Positions 1 through 10,223 of a stretch of DNA of 64,000 nt are shown one piece after another. The position numbers and the translations under genes are program-made. Numbering within the stretch: position 1 is the stretch's first letter; each line of letters opens with the position of its first letter. The notes beneath the pieces were generated by a model. It did not search any database, had not been told where the DNA came from, and saw nothing but the letters and a program-made list of their open reading frames with translations. Origin of the DNA: Oscillospiraceae bacterium (GTDB lineage Bacteria > Bacillota > Clostridia > Oscillospirales > Ruminococcaceae); assembly GCA_022788225.1 (NCBI GenBank), contig JALEVO010000003.1:1-64000 (forward strand). The letters are read 5' to 3'.

Positions 1-479
1 ATGTCACGACGCTCGTTGCTTTTTGCGCTGACTATCTCCGCAATTCTGCCCTGACCGATAATTGAGTAGCCGTCACGTCCCAGACCGGTATCCATAAAAA
101 GCTCGTTTATGTCTTTCAGACGGACGTTTTTGCCGTTTATCTTATATTCACTTTCGCCGCTTCTGTAAAGCTTTCGTGTAACGCACACCTCGTCATCATC
201 GCTGTTCAATGCTCTGTCTGAATTGTCCAGCGTCAGCGTTACCATTGCAAACCCTACCGGCTTTCTCGCAACAGTACCGGAAAAAATAACATCTTCCATT
301 TTGTTTCCACGCAGAGTTTTTGTGGACTGTTCCCCTAAAACCCATCTGATGGAATCGCCGATATTACTTTTTCCGCTGCCGTTAGGGCCGACAACTGCCG
401 TCAGACCTTTGTCAAAGTTCAGCTTTATCTTGTCCGGAAAGGACTTGAAGCCCTGTAATTCCAGTGATTTTAAATACAT
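1..479 (-). CDS. smc: Chromosome segregation protein SMC, N-terminal fragment (runs off window edge)
   Basis: Reverse strand reads MYLKSLELQGFKSFPDKIKLNFDKGLTAVVGPNGSGKSNIGDSIRWVLGEQSTKTLRG..., with SMC Walker A GPNGSGKSN. Absent from the ORF track because it is truncated. Confidence 0.96.
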   Translation of the reverse strand, partial: MYLKSLELQGFKSFPDKIKLNFDKGLTAVVGPNGSGKSNIGDSIRWVLGEQSTKTLRGNKMEDVIFSGTVARKPVGFAMVTLTLDNSDRALNSDDDEVCVTRKLYRSGESEYKINGKNVRLKDINELFMDTGLGRDGYSIIGQGRIAEIVSAKSNERRD

Positions 480-482
480 ATA

Positions 483-1475
483 TTACCCTCTGATTTCGCA
501 CTGATATTTCGGAATTTCCTTATCTCCCACAACCTTTATATCAATGCCCCTTTTCCTGAAATATTCAACATTGGATTTCTTATGCCCCAGCGCCTTGCTG
601 ATACAAGACGGATTCACCGCAAGCTTAACTGTATCGCCGGAATTTTCCACGACTGCTTTTTCAACAGCCTGTCTGTAAATCCAGCTTTCGCAAAGTTCCT
701 TAAAAGCCGGGTGATAGTATCCAGCCACCATGTCACCCTCAACACCGTCCGACGCATGAAGTCCGCACTTTATGACTTCTATTCCCTTAATGTCAAACTC
801 CACAAGCATTCTTCCGCAAAGCTCCACAACCGTATCAAGTGGCATAAGCTTATATTCACCCGATTCATAAAGTTCTCCAAGTTTTGTACTTTTCAGCACA
901 ACCACCGGATAAATTCTCACGGTATCGGGGTGAATTTTAATGATTTTCTTCATGGTGTCAAGTTCGTCGTTAAATGTACTCTGATAAAGTCCCACCATCA
1001 TCTGCAAACCCAGTTCAAAGCCATATTCACGGATAAGCGCAGACGCCATTTGAACATCCTCTGCGGTATGGCCTCTTTCATTCGCCCCAAGAACATGGTC
1101 TTTCATGCTCTGTGCGCCCAGTTCAATTGCTGTAACGCCGTAAGCTTTGAGAATGTCAAGTATCTCCCTATCGATAAAATCGGGACGGGTTGAAATTCTG
1201 ACACCATTAAAGCCGTTTTCGCCTAAATAGCACTTCGCTGCTTCAAGAAGTTCAAGCATATAACTGCGTTCAATAGCAGTAAAACTGCCGCCGAAAAAGG
1301 CGATTTCGCAGTTTTGCCTGTCCCTTACTTCACTCATTGCCTGACGGCATATACTGTGGACGTCCTGTGCAGAAGGCGCTTTCTGTGCGCCACTTATGGT
1401 TTTCTGATTACAGAAGCTGCACTGGTGAGGACAGCCGGCATGGGGTACAAATATGGAAATATTACTGTGTTTCAT
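483..1475 (-). CDS. Elp3-like radical SAM protein
   Basis: CPHQCSFC radical SAM motif; AFFGGSFTAI; located between rnc and smc. Confidence 0.85.
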   Translation of the reverse strand: MKHSNISIFVPHAGCPHQCSFCNQKTISGAQKAPSAQDVHSICRQAMSEVRDRQNCEIAFFGGSFTAIERSYMLELLEAAKCYLGENGFNGVRISTRPDFIDREILDILKAYGVTAIELGAQSMKDHVLGANERGHTAEDVQMASALIREYGFELGLQMMVGLYQSTFNDELDTMKKIIKIHPDTVRIYPVVVLKSTKLGELYESGEYKLMPLDTVVELCGRMLVEFDIKGIEVIKCGLHASDGVEGDMVAGYYHPAFKELCESWIYRQAVEKAVVENSGDTVKLAVNPSCISKALGHKKSNVEYFRKRGIDIKVVGDKEIPKYQCEIRG

Positions 1476-2166
1476 ATCCCATAAGCTCCAGCGCTTCTTT
1501 TGCCGCCATCTGTTCAGCCTCTTTCTTGCTCTTGCCGATTCCCGTACCGATAACGTTTGAATTAAGGCATACCTCTACCTTAAACGCCTTGTTGTGGTCG
1601 GGTCCCGACTGACCTGCAAGATGATATTCAACCTTTTCTTCCGGATTTTTCTGAATGATTTCCTGTAAGACAGTTTTGTAGTCGTTGAATGCCGACGACT
1701 TTCTGCTGTCAATATCCTCCGGAACAAAACGCAGAACATATTCTGTTGCCTCATCAATACCGCCGTCAAGATATATTGCGGCAATTACCGCTTCAAAAGC
1801 GTCCGCTAAAATAGACGGTCTTTCACGTCCGCCGGTGTTTTCCTCGCCCTTGCCAAGCAGAATGAAATCTCCCAGATGTATCTGCTTTGCAAATTCAAAA
1901 AGGGATTTTTCGCATACCAGCGACGCTCTTATTTTTGTAAGTTCTCCCTCCGGAAGATGTGTAAAATGCTTGAATAAATACTGGGAAACAACAATTGAAA
2001 GAACGCTGTCGCCTAAAAACTCCAGTCTTTCGTTGCTGTGCCTTGACTTCTTTTTTTCATTGGCATAGGAGGAATGAGATAACGCTTCAACAAGCAGCTG
2101 CCTGTTTTTGAATGTGTATTTAAGATTCTTTTCAAAGTCCCCTAACCTGTCCAGAAGCTGTTCCAT
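1462..2166 (-). CDS. rnc: Ribonuclease III
   Basis: NERLEFLGDSVLSIVVS signature and C-terminal dsRBD (GIGKSKKEAEQMAAKEAL). Confidence 0.97.
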   Translation of the reverse strand: MEQLLDRLGDFEKNLKYTFKNRQLLVEALSHSSYANEKKKSRHSNERLEFLGDSVLSIVVSQYLFKHFTHLPEGELTKIRASLVCEKSLFEFAKQIHLGDFILLGKGEENTGGRERPSILADAFEAVIAAIYLDGGIDEATEYVLRFVPEDIDSRKSSAFNDYKTVLQEIIQKNPEEKVEYHLAGQSGPDHNKAFKVEVCLNSNVIGTGIGKSKKEAEQMAAKEALELMGYETQ

Positions 2167-2180
2167 TTTTTCACCGCCTT

Positions 2181-3164
2181 TTATTTTCCGATTGAATCTA
2201 TGATAGTCTGTGTGACATTTCCGTCAACACACGCCTTTGCCTGTCTGATAGCATTGTAAAATGCCTTTGCGTCAGAACTGCCGTGGGCTTTGATTACCGG
2301 CTTGTTTACTCCCAGCAGTACTGCTCCGCCCTCTTCGGTGTAGTCCATCTGCTTTCTGAATTCCTTTATTTTGCTGTAAGTCAGCAGTGCGGAAAGTTTT
2401 CCTAAAACGCCGGAATAGATATCTTTAAGCTTTCCTGCAAAGAATGAACCCATTCCCTCGTAAAGCTTCAGAACCACATTTCCGGTAAAGCCGTCTGTAA
2501 CCGCAACGTCAAATTCGCCCTTCGGCAGCTCCCTTGCCTCAAGGTTTCCGCAGAAATTCAGTCCGGAATCTTTCAGCAGCTTGTATGTTTCCACTTCAAG
2601 AACTCTGCCTTTTGTATCCTCTGCGCCGATGTTTATAAGTCCGACTCTCGGCTTTGCAATGCCCTTGACCTTTTCCATGTAGGCAGACGCCATAAGTCCG
2701 AACTGCAAAAGCATTTCCGGACGGCAGTCGTCATTTGCCCCTCCGTCAACAAGCATAACGTGACCCTTTGCAGTAGGCAGAATCGGCGCCATAACAACTC
2801 TCTTAATACCCTTTATACGCTTTGTAATAAAGGTAGAACCCACAACCAGCGCACCCGAACTGCCTGCACTTACAAATGCATCACCGCCGTCTTCGCTGAG
2901 TGCTTTAAGTCCCAGAGCCATTGAGCAGTCACTGCAGCTTTTGATTATTTCAGTAGGCTTTTCATGAATGTCTATGACTGATTCGGTATGTATTATATCC
3001 ATGTCCGAAATATCAATACCGTTTTCCTTGGCAGTACTTTCAATTTTGCTTTTGTTCCCCGTAAGTGTAATTTCAACTCCGAGATTATTTATGGCGTCCC
3101 TGCACCCTTTTATAACTTCAAGAGGTGCGTTGTCACCGCCGAATGCGTCAACAATAATTTTCAT
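2181..3164 (-). CDS. plsX: Phosphate acyltransferase PlsX
   Basis: MKIIVDAFGGDNAPLEVIKG start; family-typical sequence; adjacent to rnc. Confidence 0.96.
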   Translation of the reverse strand: MKIIVDAFGGDNAPLEVIKGCRDAINNLGVEITLTGNKSKIESTAKENGIDISDMDIIHTESVIDIHEKPTEIIKSCSDCSMALGLKALSEDGGDAFVSAGSSGALVVGSTFITKRIKGIKRVVMAPILPTAKGHVMLVDGGANDDCRPEMLLQFGLMASAYMEKVKGIAKPRVGLINIGAEDTKGRVLEVETYKLLKDSGLNFCGNLEARELPKGEFDVAVTDGFTGNVVLKLYEGMGSFFAGKLKDIYSGVLGKLSALLTYSKIKEFRKQMDYTEEGGAVLLGVNKPVIKAHGSSDAKAFYNAIRQAKACVDGNVTQTIIDSIGK

Positions 3165-3169
3165 ATATA

Positions 3170-4471
3170 TCAACTCTTTTTTAATGTATTAGTGAGTGCC
3201 TCAATTGCCCTGTCGGCATAGGCGGCATACTTCTGCTTCTTGTCCTTTATCCTTACCGGAAGATCCGGCAGAATACCCATATTGCACCCCATTGGCTGAA
3301 ACTCTCCGCTGCACCCTCCGCTTATATAGGCAGTAAGTGCGCCAATCATGGTTTCCGGCGGCAGTATCAGCGGTTCTTCCCCCTTAATGCGCTTTACGGC
3401 GTTAATTCCTGCCATAATTCCGCTTGCCGCAGATTCTATATAACCCTCGACCCCTGTTATCTGTCCGGCAAAGAAGATATCCGGATTTTCTTTAAGACTG
3501 TAATCGGGACTGAGCAGTTTTGGACTGTCAATAAAGGAATTTCTGTGCATTACCCCATAGCGCACAAACTCAGCATTTTCAAGACCAGTTATCATTGAAA
3601 ACACTCTTTTCTGCTCCCCGAATTTCAGATTAGTCTGGAATCCCACAAGGTTATACATCGTACCCTCAGCGTTTTCCTTTCTAAGCTGAACAACCGCATA
3701 AGGACGCTTTCCGGTTCTCTTGTCGATAAGTCCCACAGGTTTAAGAGGACCGAAACGCATTGTGTCCTCTCCCCTTTTTGCCAGTACTTCAACGGGCATA
3801 CAGCCCTCGTACACCTTGAAATCTCTTCTGTCAAATTCTTTTAAAGGTGCGCTTTCAGCAGTGATGAGGGCATTGTAAAAAGCAAGGTACTCTTCCTTGT
3901 TCATGGGGCAGTTTATATAGTCAGCGTCACCCCTGTCATAGCGTGAGGCAAAGAAAACCTTTTCCTTGTCAAGGCTTTCATAGGTGACGATAGGTGCGGC
4001 GGCGTCAAAGAAGCTTAAATAGTCGCCGCACTTTTTCCTGATACTCTCAGCCAGCCTTCCGGCAGTGAGAGGGCCTGTGGCGATTATGACGATACCGTCC
4101 TCCGGAATCTCCTCAACCTCTTTGTCTATGACCTTTATAAGCGGATTGGACATGATTTTTTCAGTAACGCTGTCGGAGAAATTTTCCCTGTCTACTGCCA
4201 GTGCGCCCCCTGCCTCAACGGCGTTTGCCTTGGCGCAGGGTACTATAAGCGAACCCAGCTTTTCCATTTCCTCTTTTAAAAGTCCGGCGGCGGAATCATG
4301 CCTTGCCGCTTTGAGGGAATTGGAACAGACAAGTTCTGCCAGTCCCCTGTAATGATGCGCCGGAGTGTATTTGTGCGGCTTCATTTCATAAAGCTCCACT
4401 TCAATTCCGGCATTTGCAATCTGCCATACCGCCTCACAGCCGGCAAGTCCTCCGCCTATAACTTTAACCAT
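3170..4471 (-). CDS. trmFO: Methylenetetrahydrofolate-tRNA-(uracil-5-)-methyltransferase TrmFO
   Basis: VIGGGLAGCEAVWQIANAGIEVELYEMKP; typical trmFO-topA neighbourhood. Confidence 0.96.
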   Translation of the reverse strand: MVKVIGGGLAGCEAVWQIANAGIEVELYEMKPHKYTPAHHYRGLAELVCSNSLKAARHDSAAGLLKEEMEKLGSLIVPCAKANAVEAGGALAVDRENFSDSVTEKIMSNPLIKVIDKEVEEIPEDGIVIIATGPLTAGRLAESIRKKCGDYLSFFDAAAPIVTYESLDKEKVFFASRYDRGDADYINCPMNKEEYLAFYNALITAESAPLKEFDRRDFKVYEGCMPVEVLAKRGEDTMRFGPLKPVGLIDKRTGKRPYAVVQLRKENAEGTMYNLVGFQTNLKFGEQKRVFSMITGLENAEFVRYGVMHRNSFIDSPKLLSPDYSLKENPDIFFAGQITGVEGYIESAASGIMAGINAVKRIKGEEPLILPPETMIGALTAYISGGCSGEFQPMGCNMGILPDLPVRIKDKKQKYAAYADRAIEALTNTLKKS

Positions 4472-4482
4472 TCAATTCTCCT

Positions 4483-6561
4483 TTAAGTCAGATCCTTTTC
4501 ATATCCGCAGTCCGGCTTTTCACATACAAGCTTTCCGGACTTGCCGCCCTTCTTGAAAAGGGTGTTTCCACATTTCGGACACTTATCCTCAACCGGCACG
4601 TTCCATGTCATGAAATTGCAGTTGGGGTAGTTGTCACAGCCGTAAAAGCTTCTGCCCTTTTTGGACTTTTTGAGTATTATCTTCTGTCCGCAAAGAGGGC
4701 AGTTTCCCTTTGTTTCCTGAACGATTTTCTTGGTATTCTTGCATTCAGGGAATCCCGGGCACGCAAGAAACTTTCCGAATCTTCCGATTTTTATTACCAT
4801 TTTTCTTCCGCACTGTTCACAGACCACATCAGTTTCCTCGTCCGGAACCTTGACCCTCTTGCCGTCCATAGCCTTTTCAGCCTTGTCAAGAGTTTTTTCA
4901 AAGTCCTGATAAAATGCGTCAAGAGTGTCTACCCAGTCTGTTTCACCACGTTCAACAGCATCAAGGTCGTTTTCCATTTTAGCTGTGAACTTTGCGTCAA
5001 CAATATGCTTGAAATGGTCTTTCATAAGGTCTGTTGTGACCTCTCCCAGTGCAGTCGGTTTAAGCTGTTTTCCCTCTCTTTCAACGTAAAGACGGGAAAT
5101 GATTGTTGTAATAGTAGGAGCGTAGGTACTCGGTCTGCCGATACCGTTTTCCTCCATTGTCTTGATGAGGGAAGCTTCTGTATATCTTGCCGGAGGCTGT
5201 GTGAAGTGCTGATTGCCTGCAATGTCTTTCAGCTTTAAAATGTCCTCTTTTTCGATTGGCGGAAGCATTTTGTTGTTTTCCTCGTCCTCGTCCTTTTTCT
5301 CCTCATAAAGCTTTGTGAAGCCGTCAAACTTAACGGAATATCCCGACGCCTTAAAGGTACAGCCCTCTGCTTCGATAGTTACTGAAACAGTGTCCAGCAG
5401 AGCGTTAGCCATCTGGCTTGCGATAAAGCGTTCCCACACAAGCTTGTATATCTTGAACTGGTCTGTTGTCAGACTTGCCTTTACTCTTTCGGGAGTAAGG
5501 TCAGGAAGTGACGGACGGATAGCTTCGTGAGCGTCCTGTGCGTTTTTCTTGGACTTGAAAACTCTCGGTGACGCCGGCAGATATTCCTTGCCGAATATAT
5601 TTTCAATACATACAGCTGCTGCTTCTCTTGCCTCGTCAGAAATTCTCAGACTATCCGTTCTCATGTAGGTTATAAGACCCACAGCGCCCATACCCTCGAT
5701 TTCAACGCCCTCGTAAAGCTCCTGCGCCGCTTTCATGGTACGCTTTGCCTGAAAACCCAGACGCTTTGACGCTTCCTGCTGGAGTGTTGAGGTGATAAAC
5801 GGCGGTGACGGCTGTTTCTTAGTAACTCTCTTCTTGACATCAGTCACCACATACTGCGCATTTTCAAGCCTTTTAAGTATATCGTCAGTCTGCTCCTTGT
5901 TTTCAAGTTCTGCCTTTTTGCCGTCGATATTGGCAAGCTTTGCAGAAAACACCTTTCTGCTTGACGGTGCTGAAAACTTTGCGTCAATGCTCCAGTATTC
6001 CTTTGGCTCAAAATTCTTTATCTCGTTTTCTCTGTCAACTATCATTCTGACAGCAACAGACTGCACTCTTCCGGCTGAAAGCCCCCTCTTGACTTTTTTC
6101 CACAGAAACGGACTGAGCTTGTAGCCCACTATTCTGTCAAGGATTCTTCTTGCCTGCTGTGCATTTACAAGGTCAAGGTCGATTTTATGGAGGTTATCCA
6201 TACCTGCCTTGATACCCGATTTTGTGATTTCGTTGAATGTTACACGGTTGTTGTCGTTTAAATCCAGTCCCAGCATCTGCGCTATATGCCATGATATGGC
6301 CTCTCCCTCACGGTCCGGGTCAGTTGCGAGATATATTTTATCGCTTTTTTTAGCGTATTTTTTCAGTTCCTTTATAACGTCCTCTTTGCCTTTCATGTTT
6401 ATATACTGGGGTTCAAAATGATTTTCAAAATCAATGCCCATTTTTGATTTAGGCAAATCCCTGACGTGTCCCATTGAGGCAATAACCTCATAATCTCCCC
6501 CAAGATATTTCTTTATAGTTTTAGCCTTGGCTGGAGACTCCACAATAACAAGATCTGACAT
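4483..6561 (-). CDS. topA: DNA topoisomerase I
   Basis: Toprim VIVESPAKAKTIKKYLG, catalytic GLITYMRTDS, C-terminal 4-Cys zinc ribbons. Confidence 0.98.
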   Translation of the reverse strand: MSDLVIVESPAKAKTIKKYLGGDYEVIASMGHVRDLPKSKMGIDFENHFEPQYINMKGKEDVIKELKKYAKKSDKIYLATDPDREGEAISWHIAQMLGLDLNDNNRVTFNEITKSGIKAGMDNLHKIDLDLVNAQQARRILDRIVGYKLSPFLWKKVKRGLSAGRVQSVAVRMIVDRENEIKNFEPKEYWSIDAKFSAPSSRKVFSAKLANIDGKKAELENKEQTDDILKRLENAQYVVTDVKKRVTKKQPSPPFITSTLQQEASKRLGFQAKRTMKAAQELYEGVEIEGMGAVGLITYMRTDSLRISDEAREAAAVCIENIFGKEYLPASPRVFKSKKNAQDAHEAIRPSLPDLTPERVKASLTTDQFKIYKLVWERFIASQMANALLDTVSVTIEAEGCTFKASGYSVKFDGFTKLYEEKKDEDEENNKMLPPIEKEDILKLKDIAGNQHFTQPPARYTEASLIKTMEENGIGRPSTYAPTITTIISRLYVEREGKQLKPTALGEVTTDLMKDHFKHIVDAKFTAKMENDLDAVERGETDWVDTLDAFYQDFEKTLDKAEKAMDGKRVKVPDEETDVVCEQCGRKMVIKIGRFGKFLACPGFPECKNTKKIVQETKGNCPLCGQKIILKKSKKGRSFYGCDNYPNCNFMTWNVPVEDKCPKCGNTLFKKGGKSGKLVCEKPDCGYEKDLT

Positions 6562-6606
6562 ATATGTTTACATTTTCCGCATTATAGCGGAAAACTCTCC
6601 TTTCAT

Positions 6607-7848
6607 TTATTTTTTTGTAAGTCCGTATTTCTTTCCCTCTTTAAGTTCAACTGCCCCCATTATTTCAAGTTCAGTAAGAACTGCAAGAATGCTCATGGGG
6701 CTGACTCCCGAACGCTCTATTATCTCGTCCAGCATTAAATCTTTATCTTTAAAAACATTCACAATGGCAAGCTGCTGATCGTCCATTTCCTCAAGCAGTG
6801 ACTCCCACTTGTTTTCTTCCTCCGGCTTTTCCGGATTTTCCGTTTCCGGAACAGTGCTGACTTTTCCGGACTTTCTGATTTTTCTTTTAACAGTCCGGCT
6901 GTCCTTTTTGGGAATATCATTATCCTCCGAAACAATTTCCGGAATTTTAAATTCTCCCTCAAGTATTCTGAAATAGCTTGAAGTGTAATAGTCATACAGA
7001 ATATCCAGATGACTGAACACCGGCACAGCACCGTCCCGGAGATATTTTACCACTCCTGCATACCTTTTGTCAAATATATCCGCCGGAGGGATACAGAACA
7101 CTGTTCTTCCCTGCTCGGCAGCGTGTTCAGCAGTTATAAGCGAACCGCTTCTTTCGTCCGCCTCAGTCACAAGAGTGCCAAAGGTAAGACCGGAAATTAT
7201 GCGGTTTCTCGTGTGAAAGCAATATCTGTCCGGACGTGTTCCCGGAAAATATTCAGTTATGACAAGTCCTTTCTGTGCAATAAGCTTTTTTGCATCGGCA
7301 TTTTCTTTCGGATAGTCAACGTCCAGTCCGCAGGCAAGGACAGCCACGGTTCTTCCGCCGGCTTTAAGTGCACCCTTATGTGCCGCAGAATCAAGTCCCA
7401 GCGCAAATCCGCTTACTATTATAAATTCTCTCCTTGCAAGCTCGGTACATATCTTTTCCGTAACCTCGGTACTGTAAACAGACGGTCTTCTCGTTCCCAC
7501 GCAGGAAACCGCCGGATATCTGTTGAAACTTTCGAGGTCACCCATACAAAACAGTACGGCAGGCGGATTGTAAATATTCCTTAAAAGATAAGGATAATTT
7601 TCGTCCTCAAAGGTCAGAATATAAAATCCTTTGTTTTCACAGTATTCAATAATACTGTCGCACTGTTCTATATGCGTTGTTTTTATTGCCCGTTTTTCAG
7701 CGGCACTGAGAGACGGATGCTCACCGTCGCAGACAGCATTATAAGCGTCCCTTACGTTTCCAAAAGGGCTTATCATCTGCCATATTCTCTCATTCCCCGG
7801 ACGAAGCGCCATGGCAAACCAAAGCCAGTAGCGTCTGTTGTCATTCAC
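6607..7848 (-). CDS. dprA: DNA-processing protein DprA
   Basis: CVGTRRPSVYS, SGFALGLDSAAHKGAL, SGSLITAEHAAEQGR motifs. Confidence 0.95.
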   Translation of the reverse strand: MNDNRRYWLWFAMALRPGNERIWQMISPFGNVRDAYNAVCDGEHPSLSAAEKRAIKTTHIEQCDSIIEYCENKGFYILTFEDENYPYLLRNIYNPPAVLFCMGDLESFNRYPAVSCVGTRRPSVYSTEVTEKICTELARREFIIVSGFALGLDSAAHKGALKAGGRTVAVLACGLDVDYPKENADAKKLIAQKGLVITEYFPGTRPDRYCFHTRNRIISGLTFGTLVTEADERSGSLITAEHAAEQGRTVFCIPPADIFDKRYAGVVKYLRDGAVPVFSHLDILYDYYTSSYFRILEGEFKIPEIVSEDNDIPKKDSRTVKRKIRKSGKVSTVPETENPEKPEEENKWESLLEEMDDQQLAIVNVFKDKDLMLDEIIERSGVSPMSILAVLTELEIMGAVELKEGKKYGLTKK

Positions 7849-8659
7849 ACCTCATCAGCTCCCACATTATGATACCTGCCGCCATTGCAGCGTTAAGCGA
7901 TTCAGTATTGCCGCTCATCTTTATAGTAATGCGCTCACCGCATTTTGCAGTTATATCTCCGTCAAGACCGTTTCCCTCGTTGCCGATAAAAACTGCACCG
8001 CCCCTGCTGAAATCAGTTTTCTTGACGTCCTGTGCGTCACTGTCCACAACCGCCGCAAAAGTTTCAACTCCGGCGTCCGACAGTGCTGAAAAAAGATCGT
8101 CCTCGTTAATGTCCCTGTAGACCGGAACTCTGAACATCGAACCCATAGTTGCCCTTACTACCTTTGGATTGTACACATCACAGCTTTCGCAGAAAATAAC
8201 TCCGTCTAACCCCAGAGCGTCAGCGGTTCTGATAATCATTCCTGCGTTTCCGGGATCCTGCAATCTGTAGAGTACAGCATACTTTCCGCCGGCTTTTATC
8301 TTTCCCGAAACAGATGTGTTGTCAGAAAATGAACACTGTGCAAATACACCCTGTGTATGTTCAGTTGCAGAAATATAGTTGCCGATTTCATCAGAAATAA
8401 TACTCACTTTTATATCTTCCGGCAGCTTTTCAATATCATTGCCGTGCTTTTCCACAGCCGACTGTGTAAAATAAATCTGCCTTATACCTGCGTCTGACCT
8501 GACAGCGTCAAAGACAAGTCTGCTGCCCTCCAGTACGAAAAGCTTATATCTGTATCTTTCTTTTTTGGAAGTCATAAGCTTTTTAAAAAGCTTTATCTTA
8601 GGGTTATCCTTAGACTTTATAACTTCACCGAAAATATAGCTGGTTTCCAGTATACTCAC
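7841..8659 (-). CDS. TrmH-family RNA 2'-O-methyltransferase
   Basis: SPOUT motifs LQDPGNAGMIIRTADALG, FIGNEGNGLD and MSGNTESLNAAMAAGI. Confidence 0.9.
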   Translation of the reverse strand: MSILETSYIFGEVIKSKDNPKIKLFKKLMTSKKERYRYKLFVLEGSRLVFDAVRSDAGIRQIYFTQSAVEKHGNDIEKLPEDIKVSIISDEIGNYISATEHTQGVFAQCSFSDNTSVSGKIKAGGKYAVLYRLQDPGNAGMIIRTADALGLDGVIFCESCDVYNPKVVRATMGSMFRVPVYRDINEDDLFSALSDAGVETFAAVVDSDAQDVKKTDFSRGGAVFIGNEGNGLDGDITAKCGERITIKMSGNTESLNAAMAAGIIMWELMRCE

Positions 8660-8682
8660 CCCCGGAGTAACGTCTTTTTTTA

Positions 8683-8722
8683 AACGAAAACACGCCCTAT
8701 TTAAAGAAAAGAGCGTGTTTTT
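8683..8722 (-). terminator. Terminator hairpin downstream of rplT
   Basis: AAACACGC...GCGTGTTTTT inverted repeat just after the rplT stop. Confidence 0.65.
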
Positions 8723-8728
8723 ATCTGA

Positions 8729-9082
8729 TTAAAGGGCAGCCTTAGCCTTTTCTACAATAGCTGAAAAGCCTGCCGGATCATTGATTGCGATTTCTGAAAG
8801 CATCTTGCGGTTGAGAGTAATACCTGACTTCTTAACGCCGTTCATGAACTGTGAGTAGTTCATACCGTTAAGCTTGCAGGCAGCACTGATTCTTGTGATC
8901 CAGAGCTGTCTGAAGTCTCTTTTTCTCTTCTTGCGTCCAGCGTATGCATAGTTGCCTGATTTCATTACGGCCTGTTTAGCCATCTTGAAATGCTTGCTCT
9001 TAGCGCCCCAGTAGCCCTTAGCAAGCTTGAGAGTTTTATTTCTTCTCTTGCGAGTCATCATCGCACCCTTAACACGTGCCAT
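8729..9082 (-). CDS. rplT: 50S ribosomal protein L20
   Basis: [62 protein letters not shown]. Confidence 0.99.
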   Translation of the reverse strand: MARVKGAMMTRKRRNKTLKLAKGYWGAKSKHFKMAKQAVMKSGNYAYAGRKKRKRDFRQLWITRISAACKLNGMNYSQFMNGVKKSGITLNRKMLSEIAINDPAGFSAIVEKAKAAL

Positions 9083-9112
9083 AGTCTTATACCTCCGTTT
9101 TAATTCTCGATA

Positions 9113-9316
9113 TTACTTATAAGGAACTAACTTCTTGATTACAGGAGCATTAGCTTCGCTTGCAACGCCTGCACAACGAGCAATTCTCTTTCTCTTTGTG
9201 TCCTTCTGAGTAAGTCTATGTCTTTTGTTTGTGTGCTGATATTTAACCTTGCCGTTTTTAGTCAGCTTGAAACGCTTTTTAGCGCCTGAATGTGTTTTAA
9301 CCTTAACCTTTGCCAT
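9113..9316 (-). CDS. rpmI: 50S ribosomal protein L35
   Basis: MAKVKVKTHSGAKKRFKLTKNGKVKYQHTNKRHRL. Confidence 0.98.
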   Translation of the reverse strand: MAKVKVKTHSGAKKRFKLTKNGKVKYQHTNKRHRLTQKDTKRKRIARCAGVASEANAPVIKKLVPYK

Positions 9317-9330
9317 AACCGGTTCCTCCT

Positions 9331-9852
9331 TTATTTAGTCGATGCTTTCGGTGACATGAACATAACAATACTGCGGCCTTCCATTTTAGCAGGCTTGTCA
9401 ACAACACCGGCTTCTGCACACGCTTCCTTGAATTTTTCAAGCAGTTCTTCGCCAAGCTGCGGATGCGCAATGGCACGCTTGCGGAATCTTACGGAAACCT
9501 TTATCTTGTCTCCGTTTTTCAGGAATTTTATTGCCTGATTGACTTTGGTATTAAAATCGTGGGTATCAATTGCGGAAAACATTCTGATTTCCTTGATTTC
9601 AACTGTCTTCTGATTTTTTCTTGCTTCCTTTTCCTTTTTAGCCTGTTCAAAACAGAATTTACCGTAATCTAAAATTCTGCAAACCGGCGGCTTTGCATTA
9701 GGAGCAATCTTAACCAGGTCAAGATCCTTTTCATAAGCCATTTTCTGAGCATCTCTGGCAGAAACAACGCCGAGTTTTGTTCCGTCAACGTCAATCAGCA
9801 GTACTTCCTTATCTCTGATTTCTTCGTTGATCTGCAGTTCCTGTTTGCTAAT
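9331..9852 (-). CDS. infC: Translation initiation factor IF-3, probable AUU start at 9852
   Basis: ISKQELQINEEIRDKEVLLIDVDGTKLGVV...; GGAGGT (9861-9866) is 8 nt from an ATT codon. The track ORF extends upstream into a repeat. Confidence 0.93.
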   Translation of the reverse strand: MSKQELQINEEIRDKEVLLIDVDGTKLGVVSARDAQKMAYEKDLDLVKIAPNAKPPVCRILDYGKFCFEQAKKEKEARKNQKTVEIKEIRMFSAIDTHDFNTKVNQAIKFLKNGDKIKVSVRFRKRAIAHPQLGEELLEKFKEACAEAGVVDKPAKMEGRSIVMFMSPKASTK

Positions 9853-9885
9853 AGTCAAGCACCTCCAAGCATTAATCAGGGCGTA

Positions 9886-10021
9886 AATTATAGTAAACGA
9901 CAAATATATTTGGAGTTTACTATTTGCCGATACGCACGTAGCGAACGAATGTGAGCGAATGTGCGAGGCATTTTAATTATTATAGTAAATGTCAAATTAT
10001 TTTTGACGTTTACTATAATTT
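9886..10021 (-). repeat. Composite structured repeat, copy D (palindrome - core hairpin - palindrome)
   Basis: TATAGTAAAC...GTTTACTAT, then GCCGATACGCACGTAGCGAACGAATGTGAGCGAATGTGCGAGG, then TATAGTAAATGTCAAATTATTTTTGACGTTTACTATA. Core is in the opposite orientation to the copies at 20034, 38765 and 62280. Confidence 0.8.
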
Positions 10022-10223
10022 ATCGCCAAAATAAAAATGAGCGCAGATATACAATCAGCACTCAATAATAATAGTCAGCGAAAATTCACAAACATTTCAT
10101 ATTGACCATACTAAGTAATCATAAACCGTATGGTGAGAACTGATATTCTGCTTTGTTTTTACCAATATATTATACACGCTTTTTTTCAGTTTGTCAAGGG
10201 TTTTTTTGAAAAAATTCAGAAAA

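Noticed and set aside
9853-9903. N-terminal extension of infC in the ORF track (MSFTIIYALINAWRCL...)
   Set aside because: Runs through the repeat and the Shine-Dalgarno; IF3 homology begins at ISKQELQINEEIR.
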